DNA of 52,703 bases from Nitrospira sp. (GCA_029881435.1 JAOUMR010000014.1:1-52703), one strand, 5' to 3'. Shown: positions 43,954 to 52,699, numbered from the stretch's first letter. Numbers and translations are program-made. The notes: generated by a model not told the origin, from the letters alone.

Positions 43954-45093
43954 ATGAGCCGAGCTGGCGTCATCTGTGCCTTGCTTGCCCTGGTACTCGG
44001 GCTTCCACTCCTTGGCGTGCTATTGGCCGGTGAACCGGTCTGGCGCTATCTTGAATTTCCTCCTCGCACCGGTTATGTGCAGCATGACCAGTTCTCTTGG
44101 CCGGTCTTCATCGCTCTGGCGCTTCTAATCGCTCTCATAGTTGGGCTGATTCTTCTACGAGTAGTGAGCGGAAACCTTCCTCGTTCAACTCTCCTAGCGC
44201 AGCACTCAACACGCAGTACTCAGCACTGTAGACGGTCATTTCCCTGGTGGGGGTGGCTTGGAATCGGATGGACAGGACTCTGGTGGGCGGCAGCCTGGAC
44301 TCGCGTCCCCTGGCTCGCTGCGGTTCAGGAGCATACGTTCACGCCTCTGTGGCTCGGCTATATCGTGATCGTGAATGCCTGCACATTATGGCGGACCGGC
44401 CGATGTATGATGCTACATCGACCCCGGTATTTTCTGTCGTTGTTCCCTCTGAGCGCCGCCTTCTGGTGGCTGTTTGAGTACCTGAATCGTTTTGTGCAGA
44501 ATTGGTATTACATCGGTGTCGGCGAATTGTCCTCGGTCGAGTATTTCCTTCGAGCCACGATTCCATTTTCTACGGTGCTGCCAACCGTCATCGGCACGAT
44601 GGAGCTGTTGACCGCGTATCCTGTTTTGAGCGCGAGGATGGAGCGGTTCAAACCAATTCACTCCGTGGCCAGGAACTGGGTAAGTCGCTCCTTGCTGATG
44701 CTGTCCGGTCTCGGACTCCTCGGCATCGGACTGTGGCCCAACTATCTCTTTCCACTCGTTTGGGTTGGACCCATGTTGCTGATCGTCTCGTTGGAATCAC
44801 TGGCTGGACGACAGACGATTCTTTCACCGCTTGCGCAGGGCGATTGGCGTGGAGTATGGGTCGCGGCACTGGCGGCGCTAATTTGTGGAGTGTTTTGGGA
44901 GCTGTGGAACTGGAAAAGTCTTGCGCATTGGGAGTATGCCATTCCGTTCGTGCAGAGTTTCCAATTGTTCGAGATGCCCTTGCTCGGCTACGCGGGGTAT
45001 CTACCCTTTGGTCTCGAATGTGTGGCGGTTGCCGATCTCTGTTTGAGTCGTCAGTCTTCCGGCGGTGTTGAGTACTACCGCCATAAAAATTGA
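43954..45093 (+). CDS. Multi-spanning membrane protein with a repeat insertion
   Basis: A 379-residue membrane protein of unknown function with about eight or nine hydrophobic segments, beginning VICALLALVLGLPLLGVLLA. Between the second and third segments lies a polar stretch (LLAQHSTRSTQHCRRS, residues about 79-94) that is unlike the rest. Its DNA (44199-44229) is a dispersed repeat also seen at 30253-30267. The insert keeps the frame open. Tryptophan-rich loops and FWWLFEYLNRFVQNWYYIG may bind lipid. The next gene, another small membrane protein, follows after 26 bases. Confidence 0.65.
   Translation: MSRAGVICALLALVLGLPLLGVLLAGEPVWRYLEFPPRTGYVQHDQFSWPVFIALALLIALIVGLILLRVVSGNLPRSTLLAQHSTRSTQHCRRSFPWWGWLGIGWTGLWWAAAWTRVPWLAAVQEHTFTPLWLGYIVIVNACTLWRTGRCMMLHRPRYFLSLFPLSAAFWWLFEYLNRFVQNWYYIGVGELSSVEYFLRATIPFSTVLPTVIGTMELLTAYPVLSARMERFKPIHSVARNWVSRSLLMLSGLGLLGIGLWPNYLFPLVWVGPMLLIVSLESLAGRQTILSPLAQGDWRGVWVAALAALICGVFWELWNWKSLAHWEYAIPFVQSFQLFEMPLLGYAGYLPFGLECVAVADLCLSRQSSGGVEYYRHKN
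44199..44229. repeat. Dispersed ACTCAGCACTC-type repeat inside a gene
   Basis: The stretch carries near-tandem blocks related to GCACTCA and CAGTACTCAGCACTG. The second matches 30253-30267 at 14 of 15 bases. It is in frame within the membrane protein gene. Confidence 0.5.
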
Positions 45094-45119
45094 ATGTTGC
45101 CAAGATCTGAGGTCTCTCT

Positions 45120-45539
45120 ATGCCCGATCGTCGCCTCATCCAACTTCTTGGAGTGATCGTTCTCCTCAACATCTTGCATCTCGTGGACCACATCTTTCGT
45201 GGGGATTTTCACTGGCCGATCGATGAGCAGTCGGTAGGATTCATGGTTGTGGCGACGGTCATCTTGGGTGGGATGGCACTTGGGGTCTGGCTGTATCGTG
45301 CAGGCCGCGTGGGACCTCGGTTCTGGACGATGGTCGGAACGCTCGGTCTAGGGTTGGGCTGGCTCTCGCATTTCAGTTCGATGACCGATCAGCCATTGAC
45401 GGTTATCTATCAGGGGTATACGGCTCCATGGGCAGGAGCCCTAGCCGTCGGTTGTCTGTTTCTACTTATGTTGTCTGTGTTCGGAGCAACGGTCTATGCG
45501 GGGTATCTTTGGACGCGAATCAAGTCACGTGATGAATGA
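45120..45539 (+). CDS. Small four-helix membrane protein
   Basis: A 139-residue protein with four membrane segments (LLGVIVLLNILHLVDHIF; GFMVVATVILGGMALGVWLY; WTMVGTLGLGLGWLSHFS; ALAVGCLFLLMLSVFGATVY). The first contains two histidines (HLVDH) that could bind metal or haem. No family is recognised. It lies 26 bases after the larger membrane protein gene and may be co-transcribed. It ends 12 bases from the convergent gene at 45552. Confidence 0.65.
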   Translation: MPDRRLIQLLGVIVLLNILHLVDHIFRGDFHWPIDEQSVGFMVVATVILGGMALGVWLYRAGRVGPRFWTMVGTLGLGLGWLSHFSSMTDQPLTVIYQGYTAPWAGALAVGCLFLLMLSVFGATVYAGYLWTRIKSRDE

Positions 45540-45551
45540 CCTGGAAGCATC

Positions 45552-46199
45552 CTATCTCAACTCCATCCATCCGCCGATCTGGGAACGAAGACTCAATTGA
45601 CGGGTTGAAGTGCGAATCAGCACGGCGTCCCTCGTATGGTCGATGGACTGTACGTGCTCATTGGCCGACCAGCGTGCCGTGAAGAAGCCTCCCGTAAAAG
45701 CTGAAATAGCGAGGGCTCGCTCAGTGGTGATGGCGACGAGGATATGACCATCTCCGTGCAGTTCCTTCACGGTTTCATTCGGCCCCAATGCTTCGCTGAA
45801 CCAATGGCCACGACTCTCTTGAAATCCATGGACTCGGCGGTTTGTCTGGACGATGATCAGGCGAGGTAGTAGTTGATGGTGATCGACATGTTCCTCGCCT
45901 CCCAACTGCACCTCAGTCCATCGGTGCAGTCCTGAGGAAAACCCCAAGAGTCGGCGAGATGTCTGGGCAAAGCCTGCTGGTCCTTTCGCCGCCATGGCGA
46001 CGATCGTTTCATTGACTCCCAGCGGTTCCTCTACCGGACTTCCTCCTCCCGGTAGGGCGACGATCCTATCTTTTACGACCGTGACCAAGACATCAATCTG
46101 CCGAGTTTGTCCGAATGCCGGATCAGGTACGACTGGAAGGAGACACAGAGCGAAAACCAGTATAGATCGTGCTGCGACGAACGGCATGTGCCCTCTCAT
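45552..46199 (-). CDS. Secreted beta-repeat protein of unknown function
   Basis: A 215-residue protein. The ATG at 46199 is chosen because it opens a signal peptide (ARSILVFALCLLPVVPDPAFG) without the polar extension of the longer frame. The mature part contains four similar units of about 45 residues, each with a pattern of strand, NETI/NETV/EEHV/NEHV and strand (GVNETIVAMAAKG, GGEEHVDHHQLLP, GPNETVKELHGDG, SANEHVQSIDHTR). This looks like a small beta-propeller or similar repeat fold. Ligand unknown; it is presumably periplasmic. Confidence 0.65.
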   Translation of the reverse strand: MRGHMPFVAARSILVFALCLLPVVPDPAFGQTRQIDVLVTVVKDRIVALPGGGSPVEEPLGVNETIVAMAAKGPAGFAQTSRRLLGFSSGLHRWTEVQLGGEEHVDHHQLLPRLIIVQTNRRVHGFQESRGHWFSEALGPNETVKELHGDGHILVAITTERALAISAFTGGFFTARWSANEHVQSIDHTRDAVLIRTSTRQLSLRSQIGGWMELR

Positions 46200-46353
46200 T
46201 GAGTGGCCTTGTATCATACCATCCATGGAGCATGGGATAGACCCCTCACACGCCTCGGTGAAATCGATGGCATAGATGAACGGTGCTCCGGGAAGTAAGG
46301 CTTGTACTGTGGCGTCCGCGTGGAGTTTTCGAGGGGAAAGGCGTGCGACGGGT

Positions 46354-46785
46354 CTAAACCGAAGGCAATGTCAGCAGTTTTTTCATTTCACAGTGCGCGA
46401 GTACGACATCAGGAGCCCTCTGGAGTGCCTCATAGTAGCTCCGCTCATACCCATCACCGAGTTCTGAAGGGCGAATCAACACCCGGATCTCAGCCAAGAG
46501 CATTGCGACCTCATCAACAGACGGCTGATCAGGGCCATCCAACAGCTCGTCAATGCGGACGACCATGTTGGAAAGAGGGTGGAGCCAGGTAAACCAGGGG
46601 TCGTTCATGACGAGCTGCAGGAGCTGCCCCGTGGAGTCTACGCGGCCATAAATTCGTTCATAGGTCAGCTGTTCGGCGACGATCAGGGCCTTGTGCAAGC
46701 CTAGGAGCCCGTGCCGGACATCCGTCAAGGTCCGACGGAGCGCGTTGGTTTCTCGGACATGTGCCTGTTTTGATGAGATAGCCAT
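46354..46785 (-). CDS. Conserved-looking helical cytoplasmic protein
   Basis: A 143-residue all-helical protein, no signal peptide. It has LRRTLTDVRHGLLGLHKALI and YERIYGRVDSTGQLLQLVMN, followed by a Trp-Phe-Trp stretch (DPWFTWLHPLSNMVVRIDEL). I do not know a family name for it. The aromatic cluster and regular heptads suggest a helical bundle. The ribosome-binding site is weak. It stands alone; 205 bases of unassigned sequence separate it from the next gene on the left-to-right map. Confidence 0.6.
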   Translation of the reverse strand: MAISSKQAHVRETNALRRTLTDVRHGLLGLHKALIVAEQLTYERIYGRVDSTGQLLQLVMNDPWFTWLHPLSNMVVRIDELLDGPDQPSVDEVAMLLAEIRVLIRPSELGDGYERSYYEALQRAPDVVLAHCEMKKLLTLPSV

Positions 46786-46990
46786 AGGGGTAATTTTACC
46801 AGGTCAAATGAAAAATGGAAGTTTGAAGATTGTTCTCATAATGGGCGACGTACTATGTTCCTTATCGGATATCAGGTGCATCTTCTAAAGTCCTGATGAG
46901 GATTATTGCGATCCCTCGATCTGAAGCACATTCCAAGCCGATCCATGAGAATAGGCCCTGTATGAGGTGTCACAGGTCGATCGTGCAGCA

Positions 46991-47824
46991 TTATCGTTCC
47001 AGTATCGCTGAGGTGGGCGGGCTGGAAGTGTGCTGTCGGTCTTGAATCTGGACCACCCTTTCGTCGAGGGAGGTCTCTTCCCGGGAGCTCAACGGGTTTC
47101 CGTAGACGGAGAAAAGCTCCCCAGTCAATCGAGCGGTGTTGGTTGGGTCTGTCGGACGTTTACGCCGAATGTAGTCGTTGAGTACGCGGCCGTCAGGCGC
47201 CTTATGGATATGAGGTTGCTCCAAGTTCATTCGATAGCGTTCGATGGCACTCGCAACGCGGCTGATGAAGATCACGGTTCCGTCCGGCTCCACGCCCTCT
47301 ACGATGCCGACATGGGTGAGGGGATCGTTTGCCTTCCCGTCGCCATTGAAATCCCATGTGCTATCAAAAAATACGAGGTCACCTGGCCTGACCTCCGGTC
47401 CGTGATGCAGGGTGCCATATCGGCGCACATGGTTATAAATGAGTCGGACGCCGTTGGCATTCACATCATGTCTGTCTGAGCGGTAGAGATCGATACCATG
47501 TTCAAGGAAGATAGCATGTGCGACTCCGGCACAGTCGTAGGCGATACGCCGTCCTTGGCTGGTAATTGTCCGCGCCCCGATCAATCGTGTTGCGGATTGA
47601 ACGATAGCCGATCGACTCGGCAACCACGCCGTAAACGGAGCTGGGAGATCCTCCGGGGTCAATGTGGCTTGAGGTTGGGCCGGTAGAGAAGATGATGTGT
47701 GGAGGGGCAACCTATCGACGGACATCGATGGCCCACTTACGACTCTCGCAGACTTCTGCATCGGTTTCGTGCAGCCGGCCAGCGGCATCAGGGTAACCAC
47801 GGCGATGATGCATAAGAATCTCAT
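46991..47824 (-). CDS. NlpC/P60-like cysteine peptidase lipoprotein
   Basis: A 277-residue protein with a lipoprotein signal (AVVTLMPLAGCTK). The catalytic-domain pattern runs from ATRLIGARTIT to YDCAGVAHAIFLEHG with the probable nucleophile Cys, then VRPGDLVFFDS and LTHVGIVEGVEPDG with the probable catalytic His. Such enzymes cut peptide crosslinks or stems in peptidoglycan. The C-terminal 60 residues are low-complexity and probably disordered. Its start is six bases from the stop of the AAA ATPase gene upstream, so both are in one operon. Confidence 0.8.
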   Translation of the reverse strand: MRFLCIIAVVTLMPLAGCTKPMQKSARVVSGPSMSVDRLPLHTSSSLPAQPQATLTPEDLPAPFTAWLPSRSAIVQSATRLIGARTITSQGRRIAYDCAGVAHAIFLEHGIDLYRSDRHDVNANGVRLIYNHVRRYGTLHHGPEVRPGDLVFFDSTWDFNGDGKANDPLTHVGIVEGVEPDGTVIFISRVASAIERYRMNLEQPHIHKAPDGRVLNDYIRRKRPTDPTNTARLTGELFSVYGNPLSSREETSLDERVVQIQDRQHTSSPPTSAILER

Positions 47825-47830
47825 TAGTGC

Positions 47831-49390
47831 TTATCGTACGTTCACAAAGCGGCCTTCGGCCGTTTGTCGGAGCGCATCGATGTCTTCGCGTCTGGTGACC
47901 GAAAGCGGAACCGTGTGGGTTACTTCTTCGATAAGTAGATCGGTTGTGAGCGGCGTTTTCCGATGAAGTGCCCGGTAAAGCCCTGCCACCACCGCCTGTT
48001 CAATTTCAGAACCGCTGAAGCCGTCACTGGCGCTGACGATCTTGCCGAGGTCGAATTGCGTGCTGTCCTGTTTGCGCAGGCCCAGATGGATCTTCCAAAT
48101 TACTGCACGTTCAGCATCGTCAGGGAGATCCACAAAAAAGATCTCGTCAAACCGCCCTTTTCGCAAGAGCTCAGGTGGTAACGACGACAGGTCATTGGCT
48201 GTGGCGATCACGAACACATCCTGCTGTTTTTCCTGGAGCCATGTGAGGAATGCACCGAAGAGTCGGCGGCTTAGGCCAGCATCGGCAGCGCCGCTCCCTC
48301 CTCCGGCGACCATGGCCTTCTCAATTTCGTCGATCCAGAGAACAATCGGAGATAAGGATTCTGCCATTTCAATGGCCTTACGGAAATTCTTTTCTGATTC
48401 GCCGACGAACTTGTCAAACAATCGACCAGCGTCGAGCTTCAAGAGCGGGAGCTTCCATTCACGTGCGATCGCCTTCGCGGCCAGCGATTTACCACAGCCT
48501 GGCACACCCACCAGCATGATGCCGCGCGGCGGGGTGAGGTTGAGTGCTTTGGCTTCCTCTGTAAATCCGACTTGAGCGCGCTCCAGCCATGACTTGAGAT
48601 TGGTGAATCCCCCCAGTTCAAACCGGTTATCTTCCAAGGGGTAATATTCCAACAATCCGCCATCCTTGATTGCCTGTACCTTGCGCTTGAGGATAGTCTG
48701 CACGTCGTCGGCCGAGAGAGGGCCACCTTCCACGAGGCATTGGGCGACGACCTGGCGCGCTTGATGGAGCGTTAAACCCTGCAAGGCACGGAGGATCGCC
48801 CCGGCATCTTGACTGGTCGGACCTCTATCTGCTGACTTGGTCTCGTGTATTGAGCGGAGCATGCTTTGTACGACGGTAGTGGAACGTGGGCGAGCGGAGG
48901 TGCGAGGCCCCAATGACTGAAGCAGGCCGCGCAGCATGGAGCGAAGCTCTTCTCGATCCGGGAGTTTCAGATCGAGTCGTACCGCAAGTTGTTCAAGGTC
49001 CGGGGGTAGGGTAATCGGCTGACCGGTCAGCACACACGTTGCGCGTGAACGGCTGTGCACTGCCGCGACCTCACGTAGCTGCCGGCACACGGCTGGTTCT
49101 TGGAGATGGGGGCCAAGATCCTTGAGCCAGAACACCGCCTCTACCGTCAAACCGTGGAGGTGTTGGAGCACTGCCAAGGGGGTAGCAGTCATTTTACTAA
49201 GAGTTAGGACATCGTCGGCACGCGTGAGCCCTCTGGTAACCGACCACTCGAAAAGTGGCATCCGTTCCTGGGCCGTGACCGATTGCAGCAAGGCCAGCAC
49301 CCGCTCTTCTTCCACTGTTTCGATCACGACGAGTGGGTGAGAGGAACGGATCAGAGTGCGAAGATCATGCACGCTGGTCGATAAAGCCAT
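47831..49390 (-). CDS. Ycf46-like AAA ATPase
   Basis: A 519-residue protein. The N-terminal 230 residues resemble a degenerate P-loop domain (HPLVVIETVEEERVLALLQS, VFWLKDLGPHLQEP), as in Ycf46-type proteins. The C-terminal AAA+ module is complete: Walker A GVPGCGKS, Walker B IVLWIDEIEKA, sensor VIATANDLSSLPPELLRKGR with the arginine finger. Ycf46 homologues occur in cyanobacteria and plastids and are tied to carbon use and photosynthesis, but the molecular task is unknown. It is upstream of, and probably co-transcribed with, the NlpC/P60 lipoprotein gene. Confidence 0.88.
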   Translation of the reverse strand: MALSTSVHDLRTLIRSSHPLVVIETVEEERVLALLQSVTAQERMPLFEWSVTRGLTRADDVLTLSKMTATPLAVLQHLHGLTVEAVFWLKDLGPHLQEPAVCRQLREVAAVHSRSRATCVLTGQPITLPPDLEQLAVRLDLKLPDREELRSMLRGLLQSLGPRTSARPRSTTVVQSMLRSIHETKSADRGPTSQDAGAILRALQGLTLHQARQVVAQCLVEGGPLSADDVQTILKRKVQAIKDGGLLEYYPLEDNRFELGGFTNLKSWLERAQVGFTEEAKALNLTPPRGIMLVGVPGCGKSLAAKAIAREWKLPLLKLDAGRLFDKFVGESEKNFRKAIEMAESLSPIVLWIDEIEKAMVAGGGSGAADAGLSRRLFGAFLTWLQEKQQDVFVIATANDLSSLPPELLRKGRFDEIFFVDLPDDAERAVIWKIHLGLRKQDSTQFDLGKIVSASDGFSGSEIEQAVVAGLYRALHRKTPLTTDLLIEEVTHTVPLSVTRREDIDALRQTAEGRFVNVR

Positions 49391-49464
49391 CGCGTGAAAA
49401 TGCTAGCACGAGGCTTCGATCGGACCAAGAAAAGCAGTGATTGTGACCGTCGCTCGTCGAAGAC

Positions 49465-50142
49465 TTATGTCTTGGCTGGGGTTGCGAGGGCCTTGCTGAG
49501 CTCACGAATCAAGCGTTGTTCGATTTCCACTGTTTCTTCGGCGCTCACGCTCAAGACACGTCCGCCCTGCGCAACCCGTTCAAACTCGGCTTTGACAGCG
49601 AGTTTCGTTTGATTGTCGGGAAGGGATTCCAGGGACACGAGGTATTGGTTCCGCGAGCCTGTTACTTCGAGCGTGACGGGATTGGAGACCTTGCGCTCTG
49701 TGACATAGACCGCCCTGTGATCAGTTTTGACGCTGACTTTCAGGCGATACCCGTTTCGTGACAGCGCCTCCTCAACGACTTTTGACACAATCTCCAGAGA
49801 GCGGGGGAGCGTCTCAGCCTGTGCACCTTTGTCTTCGACTTTGAGAGATTGCGCGACCTGTGTCCCAATCATCTCTTTGGCTTCATCCAGCTGTTGGTCC
49901 AGTTCTTCGTTCAGGTTTTTTGCGTCACGGAGTTCTTGATTGAGCAGATCAATCTGTTGCTGCATAACCTTGCTGCCATCCTGCAGAGAACCGAGCAACG
50001 ATTCTTGTCTGGCGACCTGTTTCTTGAGGACCTCATTATCGGCGCGAATGGGGCTGTCGTCTGGGTTGCAGCCTGACAGAGCCAAGAACAAGATACCGGA
50101 GAGTCCAAGTAGCGATTGACCGTCAAGTGTTGTGTCTCGCAC
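49465..50142 (-). CDS. Coiled-coil lipoprotein
   Basis: A 225-residue protein that starts with GTG, supported by TAGGAGGA just upstream. The signal is LLGLSGILFLALSGCNPDDS with the lipid Cys near residue 25. Residues 35-90 form a coiled coil (LKKQVARQESLLGSLQDGSK, ELRDAKNLNEELDQQLDEAK). The C-terminal part is beta-rich (VYVTERKVSNPVTLEVTGSR, YLVSLESLPDNQTKLAVKAE), unlike known families to me. It is divergent from a small secreted-protein gene, with the shared promoter area between 50142 and 50253. Confidence 0.75.
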   Translation of the reverse strand: MRDTTLDGQSLLGLSGILFLALSGCNPDDSPIRADNEVLKKQVARQESLLGSLQDGSKVMQQQIDLLNQELRDAKNLNEELDQQLDEAKEMIGTQVAQSLKVEDKGAQAETLPRSLEIVSKVVEEALSRNGYRLKVSVKTDHRAVYVTERKVSNPVTLEVTGSRNQYLVSLESLPDNQTKLAVKAEFERVAQGGRVLSVSAEETVEIEQRLIRELSKALATPAKT

Positions 50143-50252
50143 GCGCGTTCCTCCTAATGAACGTTGTGGGATTATCCACGCTTCTGCTCAACTTGTCCAT
50201 GTGATATCTCATAGTTTGACCGTCCTGATGGATCACCGGCATGCTCTTCACG

Positions 50253-50593
50253 ATGAAAGCTTCAGTGGCGCTCTTTATCGGGGTATTGCCTTTTCTTGTT
50301 GTGCAGTCGCCTCTTCCAGTGGAGAGAGGGCAGGCGGCGTGGCTGTGCTGGAGGAGGATTATAGTCTGTACGACCGAGTCATTGGGGACAATTTTCTCAC
50401 GTCTCAGATCCAATTGGTCCTATTGGAATGTATGACCGTGTCTCGACTTATGCCCGAAGTGGAGAATAGGCGACGCGATGGGACCGGTGCAGGGTTCCTG
50501 GTGTGGGTTCGCCGACAGGGACAGGAATGGAGGCTCTTCGATACCGAGAGGCAGAAGGTTCCTAGCTTGCGCTCGCAGATCATTGGGCTGTAG
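50253..50593 (+). pseudogene. Small secreted protein gene with apparent frameshift
   Basis: From the ATG at 50253 one frame gives a good signal peptide (KASVALFIGVLPFLVVQSPL) but then runs into poor sequence and a stop at 50433. A second frame, open to 50593, gives no signal but a well-formed C-terminal part (VLEEDYSLYDRVIGDNFLTS, QLVLLECMTVSRLMPEVENR). Joining the two near 50335-50350 would make an ordinary small secreted protein of about 110 residues. This points to a one-base frameshift, either real or a sequencing error. Function unknown. Confidence 0.5.
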
Positions 50594-50605
50594 CATGCCT
50601 CTGCG

Positions 50606-51244
50606 ATGCCGGCATTGATTCGGAAAACCTTCTCGGTCCCTCCGCTCGGCTGTAATTGCTCCATCATCGGTGATCCGGTTACGAAGCAAGCGGTGGTGAT
50701 CGACCCGGGTGGCGCACCTGAGCGAATTCTCCATGAGGTGCAGCAGCTGGGGTTGACCGTCAGTCATATCCTTCACACGCATGCCCACCTCGACCACTTT
50801 CTGGCCTCCGGCGAAATCAAGAAATCAACCGGTGCGGCGATTTGTCTGCATCAGGACGATCTCCAACTATGGAACAACCTAGAGCTCCAATGTCGTGTGT
50901 TTGGGGTCTCGTATGTGCCGGCCCTGCCGCCTGACTATTGGCTGGCGGATGAAGAAAAAGTCATGCTGGGGCAGATTCCGATCGTGGCCATTCATACACC
51001 GGGCCACACGCCTGGGTCGATCAGTTTTTACCTGCCCAATGACAAGCTGGTGTTGGCCGGTGACACGCTCTTTCGGGGAAGCATCGGCCGGACCGACTTG
51101 TGGGGTGGGAACTTTGAGGCTATCGAACAGTCGATTCGCGAGCGACTCTATACGCTCGATGAGGCTACGACAGTTGTAACCGGGCATGGACCGGACACGG
51201 AAATCGGGTTCGAAAAAGAATCGAATCAGTTTATCCGCGTGTGA
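50606..51244 (+). CDS. Glyoxalase II-like metallo-beta-lactamase hydrolase
   Basis: A 212-residue protein. The metal-binding signature HTHAHLDH is at residues 57-64 (H59, H61, D63, H64), followed by the third ligand region IHTPGHTPGSISFYL, the bridging Asp in VLAGDTLFRGSIGRTDL and the last His in VVTGHGPDTE. NCSIIGDPVTKQAVVIDPGG is the usual opening. Candidates are hydroxyacylglutathione hydrolase-like or persulfide dioxygenase-like activity. The short length and GSIGRTDLWGG stretch favour a generic glyoxalase II-like hydrolase. It is not tied to a clear pathway here. Confidence 0.85.
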   Translation: MPALIRKTFSVPPLGCNCSIIGDPVTKQAVVIDPGGAPERILHEVQQLGLTVSHILHTHAHLDHFLASGEIKKSTGAAICLHQDDLQLWNNLELQCRVFGVSYVPALPPDYWLADEEKVMLGQIPIVAIHTPGHTPGSISFYLPNDKLVLAGDTLFRGSIGRTDLWGGNFEAIEQSIRERLYTLDEATTVVTGHGPDTEIGFEKESNQFIRV

Positions 51245-51274
51245 CGGTTTTGAAGGACGTGTGCCCTCGACTGG

Positions 51275-51396
51275 CAGCTATTCAAAAAGGTCGTCCTGCT
51301 AGGCCGCAGCGAGCGAAGAGGCGAGTCGTACTTTTGGCTGTACGGTGAGCCTCTAAGCGATGCGAGAACAACGCAAGCGGTGTTTTTCAATAGCTG
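51275..51396. repeat. Palindromic repeat element (MITE-like)
   Basis: The ends are inverted: CAGCTATTCAAAAA at the left is answered by TTTTTCAATAGCTG at the right with one mismatch. Inside are nested inverted arms, AGAGGC/GCCTCT and CGTAC/GTACG, so the whole 122 bases can fold into one long hairpin. There is no coding capacity. A partial degraded copy is at 41284-41340. It lies between convergent genes and may act as a terminator or as a non-autonomous mobile element. Confidence 0.7.
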
Positions 51397-51398
51397 CG

Positions 51399-51719
51399 CT
51401 ACTCGCTGGCCATACGTTCCTTGAGACGCGCAATCCTTTTTTCGGTCGATTGTTTGATGAAGATCATGTTCTCGGCAAGATGTTGCTGGGCGTTGATCTT
51501 CCCGTCATCGCGCCGCTTTTGCTGATCGAGGCCAAATTGCGCAATGATCGGGCCATCTTCCTTGTTCAGCTCTTTCCAGATTTCGGCACAGTGAGATTGC
51601 TTGGCTGAGGGATACGTGTCGCAGGGCGGATCGGCGGCCGCCGAAACTGAAGCGGTGAGGAACGAACTGAGGAGCAGAGCGGAAATACTCCACCAATAGT
51701 GATTCATGCGCGTCTTCAT
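51399..51719 (-). CDS. Small secreted protein of unknown function
   Basis: A 106-residue protein. The ATG at 51719 has GGGGGGT eight bases upstream; the frame's longer start at 51755 reads through it. The signal peptide (WWSISALLLSSFLTASVSAA) precedes a Cys pair (CDTYPSAKQSHC) that may form a disulfide. The rest is a charged helix (EKRIARLKERMAS at the end). No family is recognised. Its start codon is four bases from that of the divergent methyltransferase, and its stop lies three bases from the palindromic element. Confidence 0.6.
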   Translation of the reverse strand: MKTRMNHYWWSISALLLSSFLTASVSAAADPPCDTYPSAKQSHCAEIWKELNKEDGPIIAQFGLDQQKRRDDGKINAQQHLAENMIFIKQSTEKRIARLKERMASE

Positions 51720-51723
51720 CTGA

Positions 51724-52389
51724 ATGACCCCCCGTAAGCCCCAGCACCATATCACAAGTCGCGATGTCGCGCAGACCCTTCAGACCTATGAGCGGGATGC
51801 CGACGTCTTTCTCAAACATTGGGGCCGGAAGCAATACAAGCGACCGCCGCTGTTAGCTGAGTGGGTGAAGGTGTTGCCGACGCGAGCGGCATTACTCGAC
51901 CTGGGTTGCGGGGCCGGCCAAGATGCGCGATACCTTACCAGGGTCGGCCACCGAGTCATCGGATTGGATCGGGCCATGTCGCTGCTGCTGTTCGCGCACG
52001 GGCGGATTCCGTCGGTGCCGCTCGTCCTCGCCGATATCAGAGCGCTTCCTATTCGAGCGGACAGCCTAGACGGGGTTTGGGCGGCGGCCTCACTGATTCA
52101 TGTGCCGAAGCGGAACGTGACCGGTGTGTTGGCGGAACTTCTTCACCTCGTGAAGCCAGCAGGTCTCTTCGCTGCCACATTTACCTATGGGAACAATAGT
52201 CGCATCAAGCGAACAGGCTGGATGCCCGGCCGGTACTTTGCTCGATGGAGAAAAGACGAGTTGGCGCGGGCGCTACAGCGCGCAGGCTGGACGGTGCTGT
52301 CGTTACGCGTGGTGAGTAATCAAGAACGCAAGGGGAGGTGGATTAATGTGATTGCCAAGAGAGGGGAAGCCTGGGAAGTTGATTCTTAA
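51724..52389 (+). CDS. Class I SAM-dependent methyltransferase
   Basis: A 221-residue protein. LLDLGCGAGQDARYLTRVGH is motif I of the SAM site, followed by VIGLDRAMSLL (ribose-binding acid), LADIRALPI and VWAAASLIHVPK. Motif order and length match small-molecule methyltransferases (Methyltransf_11/25). The substrate is unknown. The ATG at 51724 is the only start available because a stop codon directly precedes it; no ribosome-binding site is visible. This gives a divergent arrangement with just four bases between the two start codons. Confidence 0.85.
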   Translation: MTPRKPQHHITSRDVAQTLQTYERDADVFLKHWGRKQYKRPPLLAEWVKVLPTRAALLDLGCGAGQDARYLTRVGHRVIGLDRAMSLLLFAHGRIPSVPLVLADIRALPIRADSLDGVWAAASLIHVPKRNVTGVLAELLHLVKPAGLFAATFTYGNNSRIKRTGWMPGRYFARWRKDELARALQRAGWTVLSLRVVSNQERKGRWINVIAKRGEAWEVDS

Positions 52390-52699
52390 CCTGGTGCTAT
52401 TGAACGTGTGTTGGGCCAATAGAGGTGAGGATATGGATGGGGCGCTAGTAAAGTGGGTAAATCAAAGCTTAGTTGGGGATTAAGGTTTAATCATTCCAAC
52501 GGTTTATCTGCCTAATCGTTCTCACCAGAACCCACAAATCAAAGGCGAATAGACTTGCGGAAATGGTCGTGTAACTCCAAAACTGTACTCCTAGCCGGGA
52601 TAATTCACGACTCTGGGAATAAAAAAACCACCGAGGCTCCCAACTGTGCTATAGGAGCGGCGACCAAGCAGCTTCTACATACAGAGAGGAGGTTCCTCG
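52390..52699. other. Gap before gene at right edge
   Basis: 310 bases without a supported gene. It likely contains the promoter for the gene that begins at 52700; the last part has short A-rich and T-rich runs but no pair I would defend. Confidence 0.35.

Noticed and set aside
48042-48575. Forward frame opposite the AAA ATPase gene
   Set aside because: It is antisense to Walker A and B motifs of a clear gene, and its Ser/Arg-rich composition is typical of shadow frames.
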